Source: Phoronis australis | Lineage: Eukaryota; Phoronida; Phoronidae | NCBI GenBank assembly: GCA_002633005.1 | Contig: NMRA01000266.1 | Span: 487,144-551,143 of the forward strand | Direction: 5' to 3' | Length of the DNA: 64,000 nt | Shown here: positions 1-10,555 of the stretch, piece after piece | How positions within the stretch are numbered: position 1 is the first letter of the stretch | How the letters are laid out: the number at the start of each line of letters is the position of its first letter | The notes under the pieces: generated by a model | Told to the model about the DNA's origin: nothing | The model's input: only the letters and a program-made list of their open reading frames with translations | Databases searched by the model: none | Made by a program: the position numbers and the translations under genes

Positions 1-1098
1 ACAAAGATCTACGCAGAAAGAATTTGCCGAGAAGAAACGGGCAGCAGTTACTATACAATCTGCTTTCCGTGGTTATTGCGTCAGAAAGCAATATAGGAAA
101 GATCGCATCGCTCTTGTTCGACTTCAAGCTATGGCACGTGGGGCCATTGCTCGTCGCCAGTATCTACGATTTCAGAAGGCTGTTGCCGTCCTGCAGACAA
201 GATGGCGGTCTACAATATCAGCCAGGCAGACTCGTCTAGAATTCCTCATTAGCAAGGGGGCTGCCATCATGATTCAGTCATGTTTCAAGGGGTACCTGGC
301 AAGGCGGCACTACCATCTTCAACGTAGGGCCATTGTTGATATTCAGGCTAGAGTTAGGGGGAAGATGGCTAGAGACTCGTACACGACAAAACGTAATGCT
401 GTCTTCTTACTTCAGAAACGTTGGCGTGAAACACTTCTGCAGAGATCAGTTCGATTAGAGTATCTGGCTCAGAAGAGTGCCGCTGTATGTGTTCAGAGTA
501 CATGGCGTGGCTATGTAGAACGGCGTGCCTACCTGCAGTCACGTGATCACATCATAATGCTGCAGTCTCGAGTCAGAGGAGCAAAGGTACGACGGGGATA
601 TCTCTCACTGTGTTCATATGTGCGTCTCATTCAGCTCCGTTGGCGTGCGACTCTCCTGCAACGGAAAGTACAAAGAGAGTACCAAGTCGCCTTGGGGGCA
701 GCTATTACCATCCAGGCCTACATCCGAGGCTACCTGGCACGGTGCCAGTTGAAGAGATATCACGCAGCTACAGCCATTCAGTCATACTACCGCATGTATG
801 TGTGTAGACAACAATTTCTACTCTCCAAAATGGCCATTACAAAACTCCAAGCTCACGTCCGAGGTAATTGTCAACGACAGGTGTTTATGAAGCAGAAGGC
901 AGCTGTGACCACTCTTCAGTCGTATATACGAGCTGCCATCATTGGACGCAAGACCCGTCGCAGGTTTCTAATAGCCGTCGGTGCAGCCATTACTGTACAG
1001 GCCTGGTACAGAGGTCACGTGGCTAGGAAGTTAGCAATGAACATGAAAGCTGCTCGCACGATCCAGGCAGCTTATCGCGGATACAGGGAGCGTTTGAG
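1..1098 (+). CDS. ASPM: ASPM long IQ-array exon (5' end outside window)
   Basis: The frame starting at base 2 is open up to a donor after base 1098 (TTTGAG|GTGAGG). It encodes about 366 residues with some 15 IQ or degenerate IQ motifs spaced 23-27 residues apart, for example '[18 protein letters not shown]', '[17 protein letters not shown]' and '[16 protein letters not shown]'. A superimposed three-motif period is visible: 'LQTRWRSTI', '[12 protein letters not shown]' and '[12 protein letters not shown]' recur every 73 residues (about 219 bp). The exon leaves in phase 2 and joins 1536, making an Arg codon. Confidence 0.94.
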
Positions 1099-4000
1099 GT
1101 GAGGCCATGAATTTGTAACAGTAGTTAACACGGGCTTGATAATTGATAATAATTCATTGGTTTTATACTTTTTTCACTTATATAGTTGCTCTTGCTCCTA
1201 TTTCTGAGCCCCATTCCACAGTTTTGTGTACACAAACCCACAAACATGGTTCATACCACCTGCTCATTTATAACGTTCCTCTCCACAACAGTGTAAGCCA
1301 GTTAACGACAGAGTGGTAAAAAGTCAAAAATTGAACTCCACTGGCTTGCTGTTTCTAGAAAATATCAACTTCCCACTAAAATCTTTAATTGTGTAGATTT
1401 CTGCCTTATTAAACCTAGTTGTGTTGTTGAAGGTCTTTCATGACTTCAAACAATCTTACCCAAAATTTCCTATACCTTGTTAGAGTGAAAACTTTTTACT
1501 TCTGGTGCTACGTGGCGTTGCTCCTCATTTTTCAGGTTTCAGAAGACGAAAGCTTGTATTGTGCGGCTTCAAGCAAATGTCCGTCGTACGCTAGCTCAGA
1601 AACAGTGCGACATCCTGCGTACACAGGCGGCTGCTGCACGAGTAATACAGAAGTGTTACAGGAACCACGTGGAACGGAAGGCAGAAGAGGTAGGACTTGG
1701 TTGACCCCGTCAAGTTCCATTTTGTAGAGTTGGTCAAATATACTAAACGCCATCTACAAAGGCGTCTGCTTCTCCTCTGAGCTCAGTCTTACTAACGAAT
1801 GTATGTAAGGAGGGAATGAGGACGTGGATATAATGCAAAAACGATTTCTGGAGCTGTACTTGAATTCTTTAACACCATCTCACTTCACCCTGTTGTTGGT
1901 TGAACGTAATTGAATGTTATCCTTGTGAGCATACGATGACTGTGTGAAATCCAGCTTGTTGGGCATGGTGTGAACCAATAACAACCCTCACAACATGTCC
2001 TTCTCTAACCTAGAAATTGTATGTAACCTGAGTGAGTTTCAATTTGAGATTACCATAACAGCAATACGCTCACTCTCGCCGTTATAATTTACTGGCCATG
2101 TGCTAACCCAAATGTTTCTAAGCACACAGTAAGGACTGGTTGTATGAAGACTAGTGGCATGAATAACGTGACTGTGCTCATATTGTGTTCAAAAATAATA
2201 CGACTGGTCTCATGAATGCTGCACCTGCAATTTCTTTTAAATGATTGCTTGTGGCGGGACAATAAGTCTGTACATTGATAAGAGCTGTTAGTGTTACCTC
2301 ATATTTTGATTTCGCACTTAGGGCCTGGATTTTTGACTTCCTTGTTCCGTCGTTGTTCAGTTGTACCCTGCAAATGGTGTGTATCAACTAACTTGTGAAA
2401 CCATCTTTATTAACTACCAGTCAAAATGGAGGGTGTGTCGCACCACATGACTGTACCCCTGTTGTTCTTCAGGAGAGGCGCAGAGTGAGAGGCGCACAAC
2501 TTGCTCGCATCACCCAGGTGGCGAAGAATCACTTGAACGTCGTCCGAATCCAGCGGGCGTTCAGAAATTATTGCGCCATGAAGCTGGCAAGGGAGCGTCT
2601 GCAGACAATTGTCAAATTGCAGGTAAGCTAGTGTTTAAACTCTAGGCTCTTAATCTCTTGAATTTAGTGCCGAACATCGGCCACATTACCCTTGGAAAAA
2701 TATTGAAAAGCCACATGAAATGTACCCTAATGAGGCCCAGAAATTACCAAGTGATTGGAAAAATCCCCTGGAGGTTCAAATCACTTGTAACTCACACAGG
2801 TAACACAAAGTGTTAGCTATGGTTAATTGAGGCAGAGTTATGAGATCTTGCAACAGGGGTAGGGATGCTATTGGTGGTGATTGGAGGAGGAATTTTTCCT
2901 TCACCCCAAAGTTCCCCTCTCAAAAGGCACAGGCACCTTTCCCTTCAGGTGATCGAGGGCACAGAAACTGATCACAACTAGCAACACACCATTAAGAGTT
3001 GTTGACATGATTTAATACATTTTGAAAATATTTTCATCATTGCTTACAAAGCAAGATGATGTCTGACATCTGCTTTGCATTAATTTTTGATGTTACTGTG
3101 TTTTACTTTCACATAACTGAAACAATTAGAAGATTGCTAACATTTATTCCAATCCAAAGTTATCATTTTCTTTTATCTAATTTATGAATTAACAATGCTT
3201 GAACACTCTTTGTTACACAGCAACTAGTTTCTGCTACTTTTCACCCTTTGTCATCCCTTGTGCAAATTCTTTCATTGGCATTTTGTAGAGATGGGTACGC
3301 GCTAGACTCGAGCGTCGACGCTACTTGCGACTACGCCAGGCGGCCTTGACGCTTCAGTCGGCAGCACGCCGCATGCTGGTGCGACGGACTTCTGCGGCCA
3401 TTGTTATTCAGAAACATGCGCGTGTCCTCTTGGCCAAACAACGTTTGACGCGCTGGAAATGGGCCATCGTTACCATACAGGTGAGTTATTCTGTGTGTAA
3501 ACTGCAGTGTCTGTCTATTTTTGATACCTATCCTCCATACATATAATGCAGATGTCATAGATAGTAGTTCTTCGTAGTCTTTTATTTCTTTTTTGGTGTT
3601 TAACTCAAGTAATCAGGACCAAGTCAAACTGTCAGTGACACTTTCAACAGGGCTTAGATTTTTCACCTTTTGAGAGGATTTCCTGTTTTGGTTTCAATTT
3701 CCGCTTATTTGTTTTCCAGTTTCCTCTTTTTTTCTTTTTATCATTACTTTGAATTTATTCATGCAAAAAGGCAGTTTAAATTTTACATCACAAAACTATT
3801 TGTATCACACGAGCCTATNCTGTGCTGTGGAACGGAAATTTTCCTCTTTTTTATTTTCGGTCATTCCAAGCCCTGAGTCTGTCAAGGTGTAATAAGGTTT
3901 TGTATAATCTCTGGATTAATTCCATACTTGTCTCAAATTCTTTTGGGACCTCCAAATTCTATAGGTGGTGCTAGTGTAGCCAGAGTTCACAAATGATGCC

Positions 4001-7000
4001 TGCTCCCTGGAAATCATGAGGCTATATTATTCTGTGAATGTCCATGTGCTAATCAACTATTTCATGATTTTGCTGTCAATGCTATTACGCCACTATTTGT
4101 TTTTGTTAACACCAGTGAGATAATACATTATCAGGTCGCCAATTGTGGCAACCTGCACACTTTTATAACCTATTTAACAGTGTTGAGGTTGCCTGGAAGC
4201 ACACATTTCATAATTTTGGCCACTGATTTTGATACGGTGGTTAACGTGAAACAAAAATTTAACTTATTGTGTTTCAGTCTCACTGGCGAGGCGTGACGCT
4301 CCGTCGGTCTATAAAGAGTAAAAAAGTCATTCAAGCACGCAAGCGTGTACAAGCAGCCACCAGGGAGGCGACGGAAGACAAGAAGCTGTGCAACCGAACG
4401 ACGTCTGCGCTTGACTACCTACTGTGTTACAAACACCTGTCGTACATTCTGGAGGCCCTCGTCAATCTTGGTGAGTGGTGTATGCGCTGGGCACTGCAAA
4501 GCTTGCCAAAGAGGGTTATGTGTAGATTCTGTTGTATGCCCCTAACCTGCAAGTACGTATTGCGTAAAAAAACGTCAAAGTTACAACCAAAATCGGATAT
4601 TTGAGGTTGTTATTGGCTGGGATAGGCTTCTTGAAGTTATTAGCTTTTATAAATTTTTTGTGTATCTGTAATATCTGTTGCGTTTTTATGATTTATTACT
4701 AATCTCCCAGAGAATTTGAGTGGGACCCTGAGGGGTGTAAGTTGACTTCTATGCTGAGGCTAATCTCAAAAAATCAAGAATAGAGAATGGGTCAGGGCTG
4801 TTCCAGTAAAATCTGTATGGGAGGGGGGAAGGCACCTTTTTTTCGCACCCACCACCCATATTTTTCATTTATTTCTTCAGCCTACCACCGGTAATTTTTT
4901 ATAAGTTTGAAATGCAACCACTCGTGATTTTTTTTTGTTCTTGTGGTTGACTACACAGGCGCTTGAGTTTATCTGTTCCTCCATCACCACTAACATCATT
5001 CATTACTAAGAAAACACATGTTTCTTATATATGGTTATTAGCCATACAGAAATTCAAGCACCTGGGGTTAAAGGGTGTTATGGGCATGCCGATGAGGAGA
5101 TCGGAGGGATTGAAAAAGTCTGAGCTTTTTGCAAGTTGCATTTTTGTTTAAGTTTTTGATTCTGTGCGGATTGTTTATAAAATTTACTAAAATTACCCAC
5201 CATCAAACATTTATGGCCCAATGAAACAAAAACGACCTGTAAATTTTTATTTTTTTGAAGTACGACCACCAGCCATTTTGAATTTAAATCAAACGCAACC
5301 ACCCATAAATTTTTGTTTCAGTTGCCTTCCCCCCCACACAGATTTTGCTGGAACAGCCCTAAAACTAGAGACAGCAAAGCTCCAAATGCCTAATGAAGCA
5401 GATTGTCAGAATTGAGTGAATTGATGTTCTTTTCTTGTTACAGCTACTACGACTTGTCAGGGTCCTCAATACCTCAATTTCGGGGCAGAGCATCGGCACC
5501 ATTCCCGTGTCTGAAAAATCACGCAAAATTCTCCTCAGTCATGATGCCCAAAAATTTCTCTCGATTGATTGAAAAATTTCTCTTTAGTTTTGGATCACTT
5601 GTAGCTTACAGAGGTGGCAATTCAAAAGAACACAAAAACTTGGATACATGAGGCACAGCCTATGAGGGCTCATGACTGGGGTGGGATGCTATTGATGGTT
5701 ATTGGGGGGGTAGAATTTTTGGCTCTCCCCCAAAAATTCCCCTATCAGAAGGCACAGGCACCTTTTCTTTAAGGCGATCGAGGACCCTGCTTGTACACTG
5801 TTACTATTCACTCAGATACAGTAAATGTTAACTTTGTCTTGTTTACCTTCACGGTCTCATTTCTGTATCCATGGTTTAGAATTGTTGCCTTCAGTAAGCT
5901 CACTCTCCTGTCAAGTCAATTTGCATATTGTGTGGTTTTTTCTCCCCAGATGTCGCCACACGCCTGTCGGCGCGATGCTGCGAGCGTATGGTAGAGGGCA
6001 ATGCTGTGCGCGTCATCTTCACGTTGATCCGCAGCTGTAACCGAAGTCTTCCACATATGGAGATAATAAAGTACTCCGTCAATGTTCTCCTGAACCTAGC
6101 CAAGGTATACTGCTCTGTTTTGATCAGGTTTCATCCAACAACTGCCCGTCTATGAATCCAGCTGTCTATTTGCCATGTGCATGTTTTAACTGAACATTTT
6201 TCTTGGTGCTTGTTATCCATTCTTAGTATTTTTATTTCATTATTGTACTTTAAATCAAGTTAAAAACTTGTCAGCATGCACAAAAAAACGGAGAGCTCAA
6301 TCTTTGCGCACTAGCTGTTGGATTTTTCTAACATTTCGTATGGAGGTGTTTGCCACTAAATTCTCATATAGTCGTAGGTTCACAGACACGCCAACATAGT
6401 ATTTGTCAACAACGTGAATTGTTCTGCATGAATTGTTGTAGTATGAGAAGACTGTGTCTGCCGTGTACGAGTGCCCAAACTCCATCGACACCCTGTTGGA
6501 GTTGATGCAAATCTATCGAGAGAAAGGCGTTGACATCTTCTGCAAAACTAGCCTACTGGTGGCGCTTCTGTCTAATGACACCGAGCGACGTGCTGTGAGT
6601 TTCAAATTACCTTGAAATGTGTGCCATTCATTAAGGTGAAATAAATTTCTAATTATCACAGCTGAGTGATGACAAAATGTACATTAAGTTCAAGTTCATT
6701 TTCATGCATAATGCCTACAGTTTCGGAAAATCATGGGTGCAGGTTATTTATTTAAAAGAGGGCCGACTATACCAAACACTGAGAAAGGGTTTAGAAACCG
6801 TATGGTGTCTTGAATTTCATGTAACTCTACCTCTCATCTTGAATATGAAATAAGACTGATTGATGACCTCAAAAAGTGTGAGGTCGATCTCTGAAAGTTT
6901 TGTGAGTGCGCAGACGGCATGGCATGTTATTCTCCACTTATTTTGAGGACAGTTATTGCACTTTTGGAATTTTAGTTTGTCTAAGTTCAGAAAAAGAGGA

Positions 7001-8710
7001 TGTCTGGAACTCTACGCTATTATTTGCATATTCAATGTCATCAAATGAACAGTTGCTCCCTGAAGTTTTTTTCTGAAATCTGCACCAAATTTCAGTCAGT
7101 CAGTCATTTCTCTTCAAGTGTTCCAGTGGTCTTAGAACAAAGAGCATTGAGGTATAAGTCCAGTGATAGTTATACACCAATCATCAGTACTTTTTCTTGG
7201 CATCAGCTGGGATTGAACTAGGGACCTTTAGATAGTCAGACGAGTAATCCAACCTCTACACCACCGAGTCGTCCATTAATTTTTGAAACCAATTTATATC
7301 ACTTCTACCTTCCTTAGAAGTTTTAGCCAGGAGTAACTTGGCTGATAGTTGGCTTACGTTCAGTAGACGCTAGGACCTAGCTAAAACCTAGTCAAAGTCA
7401 CGTGCTGTCATTTAAAATGCGCAGCAATATCTCACGTAATCTCGCGAAGTCTTGGTTTTTAGCGAGGTCCTAGATTTACTGAACAGGAGGCTGGTCAGGT
7501 GGAAGACAGTCACATGTGGCTTCATGTGCATAGCTTTCTTGATCTTTTTTCATGATTCACTGTGTTTTGCTGTCAAGTATCATGATGTTATTCTATTGGA
7601 TCTAATGTTGTGAATAGACCCATAGAGTTTAGAAATGGCGTAACCACATCTCCATCTCAAAGCAGTTTGAGGAAGTCTTTTTTCAATGGCATGCTTCAAT
7701 ATGATATTGGAAGTGCAGTACGTCAAACCAAACGTATTCGGTCAAAATGACCCAGAATTCCATGTCATAATGTCTGAGCGGAAGCTCAATTCATCACCGG
7801 AGTAGTCTCCCCTGATGACTGAGAATGAAGAGTAATTAACAGTAAAGTGGCTGAGTCATTATAAAATTAGACTTTTTGTCCTCAGGTCGGTCATAAAAAT
7901 ATTTCTCTTTGCCCTTACCTGACCCTACTTTAAACATCCGGGTGGGTAGTTTGCAAAAAATTATAACTTCATACGCTAACTGTGCCACTGTTTTTCAACC
8001 AATGAGCCACGCCTTCTTCAAGAGTCTTGAGAAATCAACAACTAGGGTTTGCGATTTCGTTGAAGGGTTTTTTCACGCTTTTTGTAACGAAACGAGTAAG
8101 TTGCCATTAAAGCGATGTCATCAATCAAACAAACGTGCAAGATTGATTAATGTAGCAACTGAAAAGTGAAAGGAATTTTGTCGATAGAATTTTCCAAGTC
8201 CGCGTGTTTTTAGCGGATCTTTCGGGTAAGGGCAGACATACTTTATTTTTAGTTCTGCCACATAACAGTTGATATATGTTTTCTGAATTAACCATCATGG
8301 CTGGGAGGTGGTACTATGTCTCATTACCTTTGTCTTGTGCTGTTGGCTATGAGCCAAAAAATTCTTTGAAATTTTACTGATTGTTTGACAGTTGTTTAGA
8401 AAACTACAAACTGGTATTTGCATGTATTTCTTGCGGTTGTTTTCAGGTTATTCTGTCGCTGCCTAAAGTTGCCGACCGCGTTAGAAGCATCCACACACTG
8501 ACCCTGAGAAAGTTTAAAATGGAGGAAAAACGACAGTCCGTCAAATCCAAATTAGCCTCGTCCAGAACAATGACGACTCCTGCTACGCCTGGTCATACCC
8601 GTAGGGTGCAGCCTGAGTGGGTGATGCGACGAGACAAAGTGAATAGTGTCATATGCCCCCTGGTGGCAGTAAACTATCTACTCTCAGCTCTCCAACTCGG
8701 GCCTAAATGA
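1..8710 (+). CDS. ASPM: ASPM (abnormal spindle) orthologue, 3' part of the gene
   Basis: Spindle-pole and microtubule minus-end protein acting in mitosis; the IQ motifs bind calmodulin in known family members. Eight exons read in one frame with matching phases: 2-1098 (cut by the window edge), 1536-1689, 2473-2622, 3289-3480, 4278-4470, 5950-6104, 6442-6594 and 8447-8710 (TGA), giving 785 residues. Exons 1-4 are almost wholly IQ motifs. Exons 5-8 match the conserved ASPM C-terminus: '[17 protein letters not shown]', '[19 protein letters not shown]', '[17 protein letters not shown]' in shortened form (YEKTVSAVY), and the final '[10 protein letters not shown]'. All junctions have GT donors and AG acceptors. 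The N-terminal microtubule-binding and calponin-homology regions would lie upstream of the window. The IQ array is what distinguishes ASPM from IQ-poor relatives. Family assignment is secure. Confidence 0.95.
1536..3480 (+). CDS. ASPM: ASPM exons 2-4 in the window: end of the IQ array
   Basis: Three exons, 1536-1689, 2473-2622 and 3289-3480, all ending in phase 0. They carry further IQ-type motifs ('[16 protein letters not shown]', '[19 protein letters not shown]', '[19 protein letters not shown]'). Acceptors are ttttcag, gttcttcag and ttttgtag; donors are GAG|gtagg, CAG|gtaagc and CAG|gtgagt. Splitting the array into short exons at its 3' end contrasts with the single long exon before it. 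Confidence 0.92.
2850..2956. repeat. Dispersed repeat copy in an ASPM intron
   Basis: About 105 bp, from 'gggatgctattggtggtga' to 'gtgatcgagggcac', matches 5672-5790 in the same orientation, including 'aaggcacaggcacctttc' type sequence. Two copies in one gene show a dispersed family. No terminal repeats or coding potential were seen, so the class is unknown. Confidence 0.6.
3648..3875 (+). mobile_element. MITE-like element, family A
   Basis: About 230 bp bounded by short inverted ends: CAGGGCTTAGA at the left, TTCCAAGCCCTG at the right. The T-rich interior contains 'gaggatttcct' and 'ttcatgcaaaaa'. Related copies lie at 42158-42407, 47663-47882 and, inverted, 53490-53720. No transposase. The CAGGGCTT ends resemble hAT-type termini, but no target duplication is visible, so the superfamily is a guess. 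A single N at 3819 falls inside this copy and marks an assembly join. Confidence 0.65.
4278..8710 (+). CDS. ASPM: ASPM exons 5-8: conserved C-terminal domain and stop
   Basis: Exons 4278-4470 (out in phase 1), 5950-6104, 6442-6594 and 8447-8710. In the family this region folds as Arm/HEAT-like helices after the IQ array. The sequence shows the family's '[19 protein letters not shown]', then '[13 protein letters not shown]', '[16 protein letters not shown]', '[18 protein letters not shown]' and a C-terminus ending '[12 protein letters not shown]'. The last exon is basic and Ser/Thr-rich in its middle. The 1.85-kb intron before it (6595-8446) holds a SINE head. The stop is TGA at 8708-8710. Confidence 0.94.
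4794..5360. mobile_element. MITE-like element, family B, with long inverted ends
   Basis: About 565 bp in the intron 4471-5949. The left end begins AGGGCTGTTCCAGTAAAAT and continues through a G-run ('gggaggggggaaggca') to 'cacccaccacccatatttt'. The right end, read on the other strand, repeats this over about 65 bp with a few changes. A copy of the left end occurs at 52193-52300. No coding capacity, so it is non-autonomous; superfamily unknown. Confidence 0.75.
5672..5790. repeat. Second copy of the dispersed repeat seen at 2850
   Basis: Matches 2850-2956 over about 105 bp with roughly 15-20% visible differences, same orientation. It lies about 160 bp upstream of the ASPM exon at 5950. No function is indicated. 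Confidence 0.6.
7165..7276 (-). mobile_element. tRNA-derived SINE head
   Basis: On the minus strand the segment reads like a tRNA 5' half and T-arm: 'GGTGGTGTAGAGGTTGG' (A-box-like), then about 30 bp later 'CTAGTTCAATCCCAGCTG' (B-box-like). It does not fold into a full cloverleaf with paired acceptor ends, so it is a SINE or tRNA pseudogene rather than a working tRNA. It is a different family from the SINEs at 27511 and 44917. Confidence 0.6.
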
Positions 8711-10262
8711 GGTGTCAGACTTGGAAAAAATACTATTGAAAAAAATATATTTTTCTTTTTGAATTATTTTTTAGCTGGAATATTTTCATCGCCTTGTTTG
8801 TTTTATAGCAATTTTTAGCACTCATTGGATTTTATGTTTGCAAATTTCAAATCTGCATATTTTGGTAGGCTTGCTATCAGTGATTTCCTTTTAGTCTTTT
8901 GGGATTTAGCAAAGTTATTTAACTTGTGTTCTTTTAAAATGCCTGTAAGAATGTGACAGCTGAATGTGTGAGGTTTTATTGACATTTTTGTACTGCAGCA
9001 TGTATCAAGGCAGGTGATAGATTTTAGGGAAGTTTTCAAACTGTTTCAAATACAAATCTGGAAGTTACGCGTTTCTTGTTTTTTCCCTGCATATAGTGTG
9101 TAGCGTATTATCGGGGAATTCCGTAAGAGTTCCCAGTTGGTGTAATTGTCCATCACGTACCATCGCCATGGGCGGGAAGAGTCGTGATTTTTGAGACGGC
9201 GTATCTGTCGTTCGATCGAGCAGATGGCGAGTGTACGCTGTATAAATCTTAACAAGACACACCACACCTGCATACCTACTAAAATTGCCTTTTCACCGTT
9301 TCTTATTAAAACGTTAATTAATACAGTGCAGGTGCTCGCTCATTTTTATTTCGTCGGTTAAAGTCATTGTATGGTTACAAGCAGTATGGGGCTTCAAGGT
9401 CTCCTTGAGATGGACGCCACGACCTGAAACAAGAACATTATACTGTACATCGGTGTGTCAGTCGTTGAATTTTCGACGGTATAAATATTTACGTAGATGT
9501 TACATCCTCATCCTTCAGACTCCATCTTACACTTCCAACGAGCACTCGTATTCCATAGACCAAGCCCAGTCTCCAAGCATGCACACATGTCAAGATTTAG
9601 GCCTATTTTTTATTTAAGTCAGCTTGTAGTATTAAAATTCAGAACATTTGATAGTCGTCGATATGTATTCAGATTCTATACAATTGAAATGTTAAATATG
9701 ACGTCATTTATGACCATAGACATCTTAATGATGATGTCTATGTTTATGATGTTTTGGACCCACTGCAACGCATGTCTATTGTTATTTCCGGGTCCAAATT
9801 GCGTCATCTGCTGCCATGACACGTCACCACTAAACACCCGACTAGTGTTATTTGTCTACGTGTACCTACCTTTGCCCACCCTTCGACAAATTCTCCTTGT
9901 GTCACCTTGCCGTCCTCTGAAAACGTTGAAAACTTGTATGAAACATGTTCACGTCCGTTGAGACTATCTGTACACGTCAGAAAAAATGTCCAATTTTGGC
10001 CAAGTTCGGAGCATCACATCGCACAAGTGGCTGGTTGGATTCAAATGAAATTTTCGTGCTTTATTCACTGTTCTCTAAAACTCTGCTGTTACGGTTTGTT
10101 ATATATTTTCCGCTTTTGCATGAGGTGCTATTAAAAACAGAACATGTATTATTTTTATTAAAAAGATTACATAAAACGAAACGATAATTTAGAAAACTAT
10201 AGGCTTTTTGAGATTACATCTTGAACATTTATATCGTACAAAAATTTGTTCATTTATTGATC
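8711..10262. other. Convergent intergenic region, ASPM to EF-hand gene
   Basis: About 1.55 kb between the ASPM stop and the 3' end of the EF-hand gene. It is AT-rich; several open frames of 60-150 codons lack recognisable motifs, good start context or splice structure. It presumably includes both 3' UTRs. No clear AATAAA could be placed with confidence. Confidence 0.5.
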
Positions 10263-10555
10263 CTATTGTTTTACTATGAGTGTACGTTTCTTTTTTACTA
10301 TTTTTTTAAAAGCATGGTCACGTGACAAATTGATGGAAGACTGGTGTAAAATCAAACAAAAATACAATTTTACAGAATTTCTGCTTTCCGAAAATATGTA
10401 CTTTTGCAGAGTTACGTAATATAGTTTCGTAGATGTTTGGTTAAGTGCATATTCCACTAAGAAAAGAGACAGTTCGCGCCAGGCCAACTTGATGTCCTTA
10501 TTCTTGATATACACGGTTCCACGACCACAAAGCACACCAGCCCGTTGTATTGGAC
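10263..10555 (-). CDS. Tentative last exon of the EF-hand gene
   Basis: Acceptor 'caataacag' followed by a frame that fits the phase-1 exit at 10739 and runs 97 codons to a stop. It includes 'GRGTVYIKNKDIKLAWREL', which looks like the second half of an EF loop plus the exiting helix. About nine extra residues separate it from the D-I-S start of loop 8, so either the loop is degenerate or the acceptor is wrong. The last 50 residues are Lys-rich and unlike a conserved domain; the true stop may differ. Confidence 0.4.

Noticed and set aside
9497-9961. 154-codon plus-strand frame in the ASPM/EF-hand gap
   Set aside because: No recognisable domain, many rare-looking runs of aromatic residues, no splice context; AT-rich intergenic sequence of this size can give such a frame.
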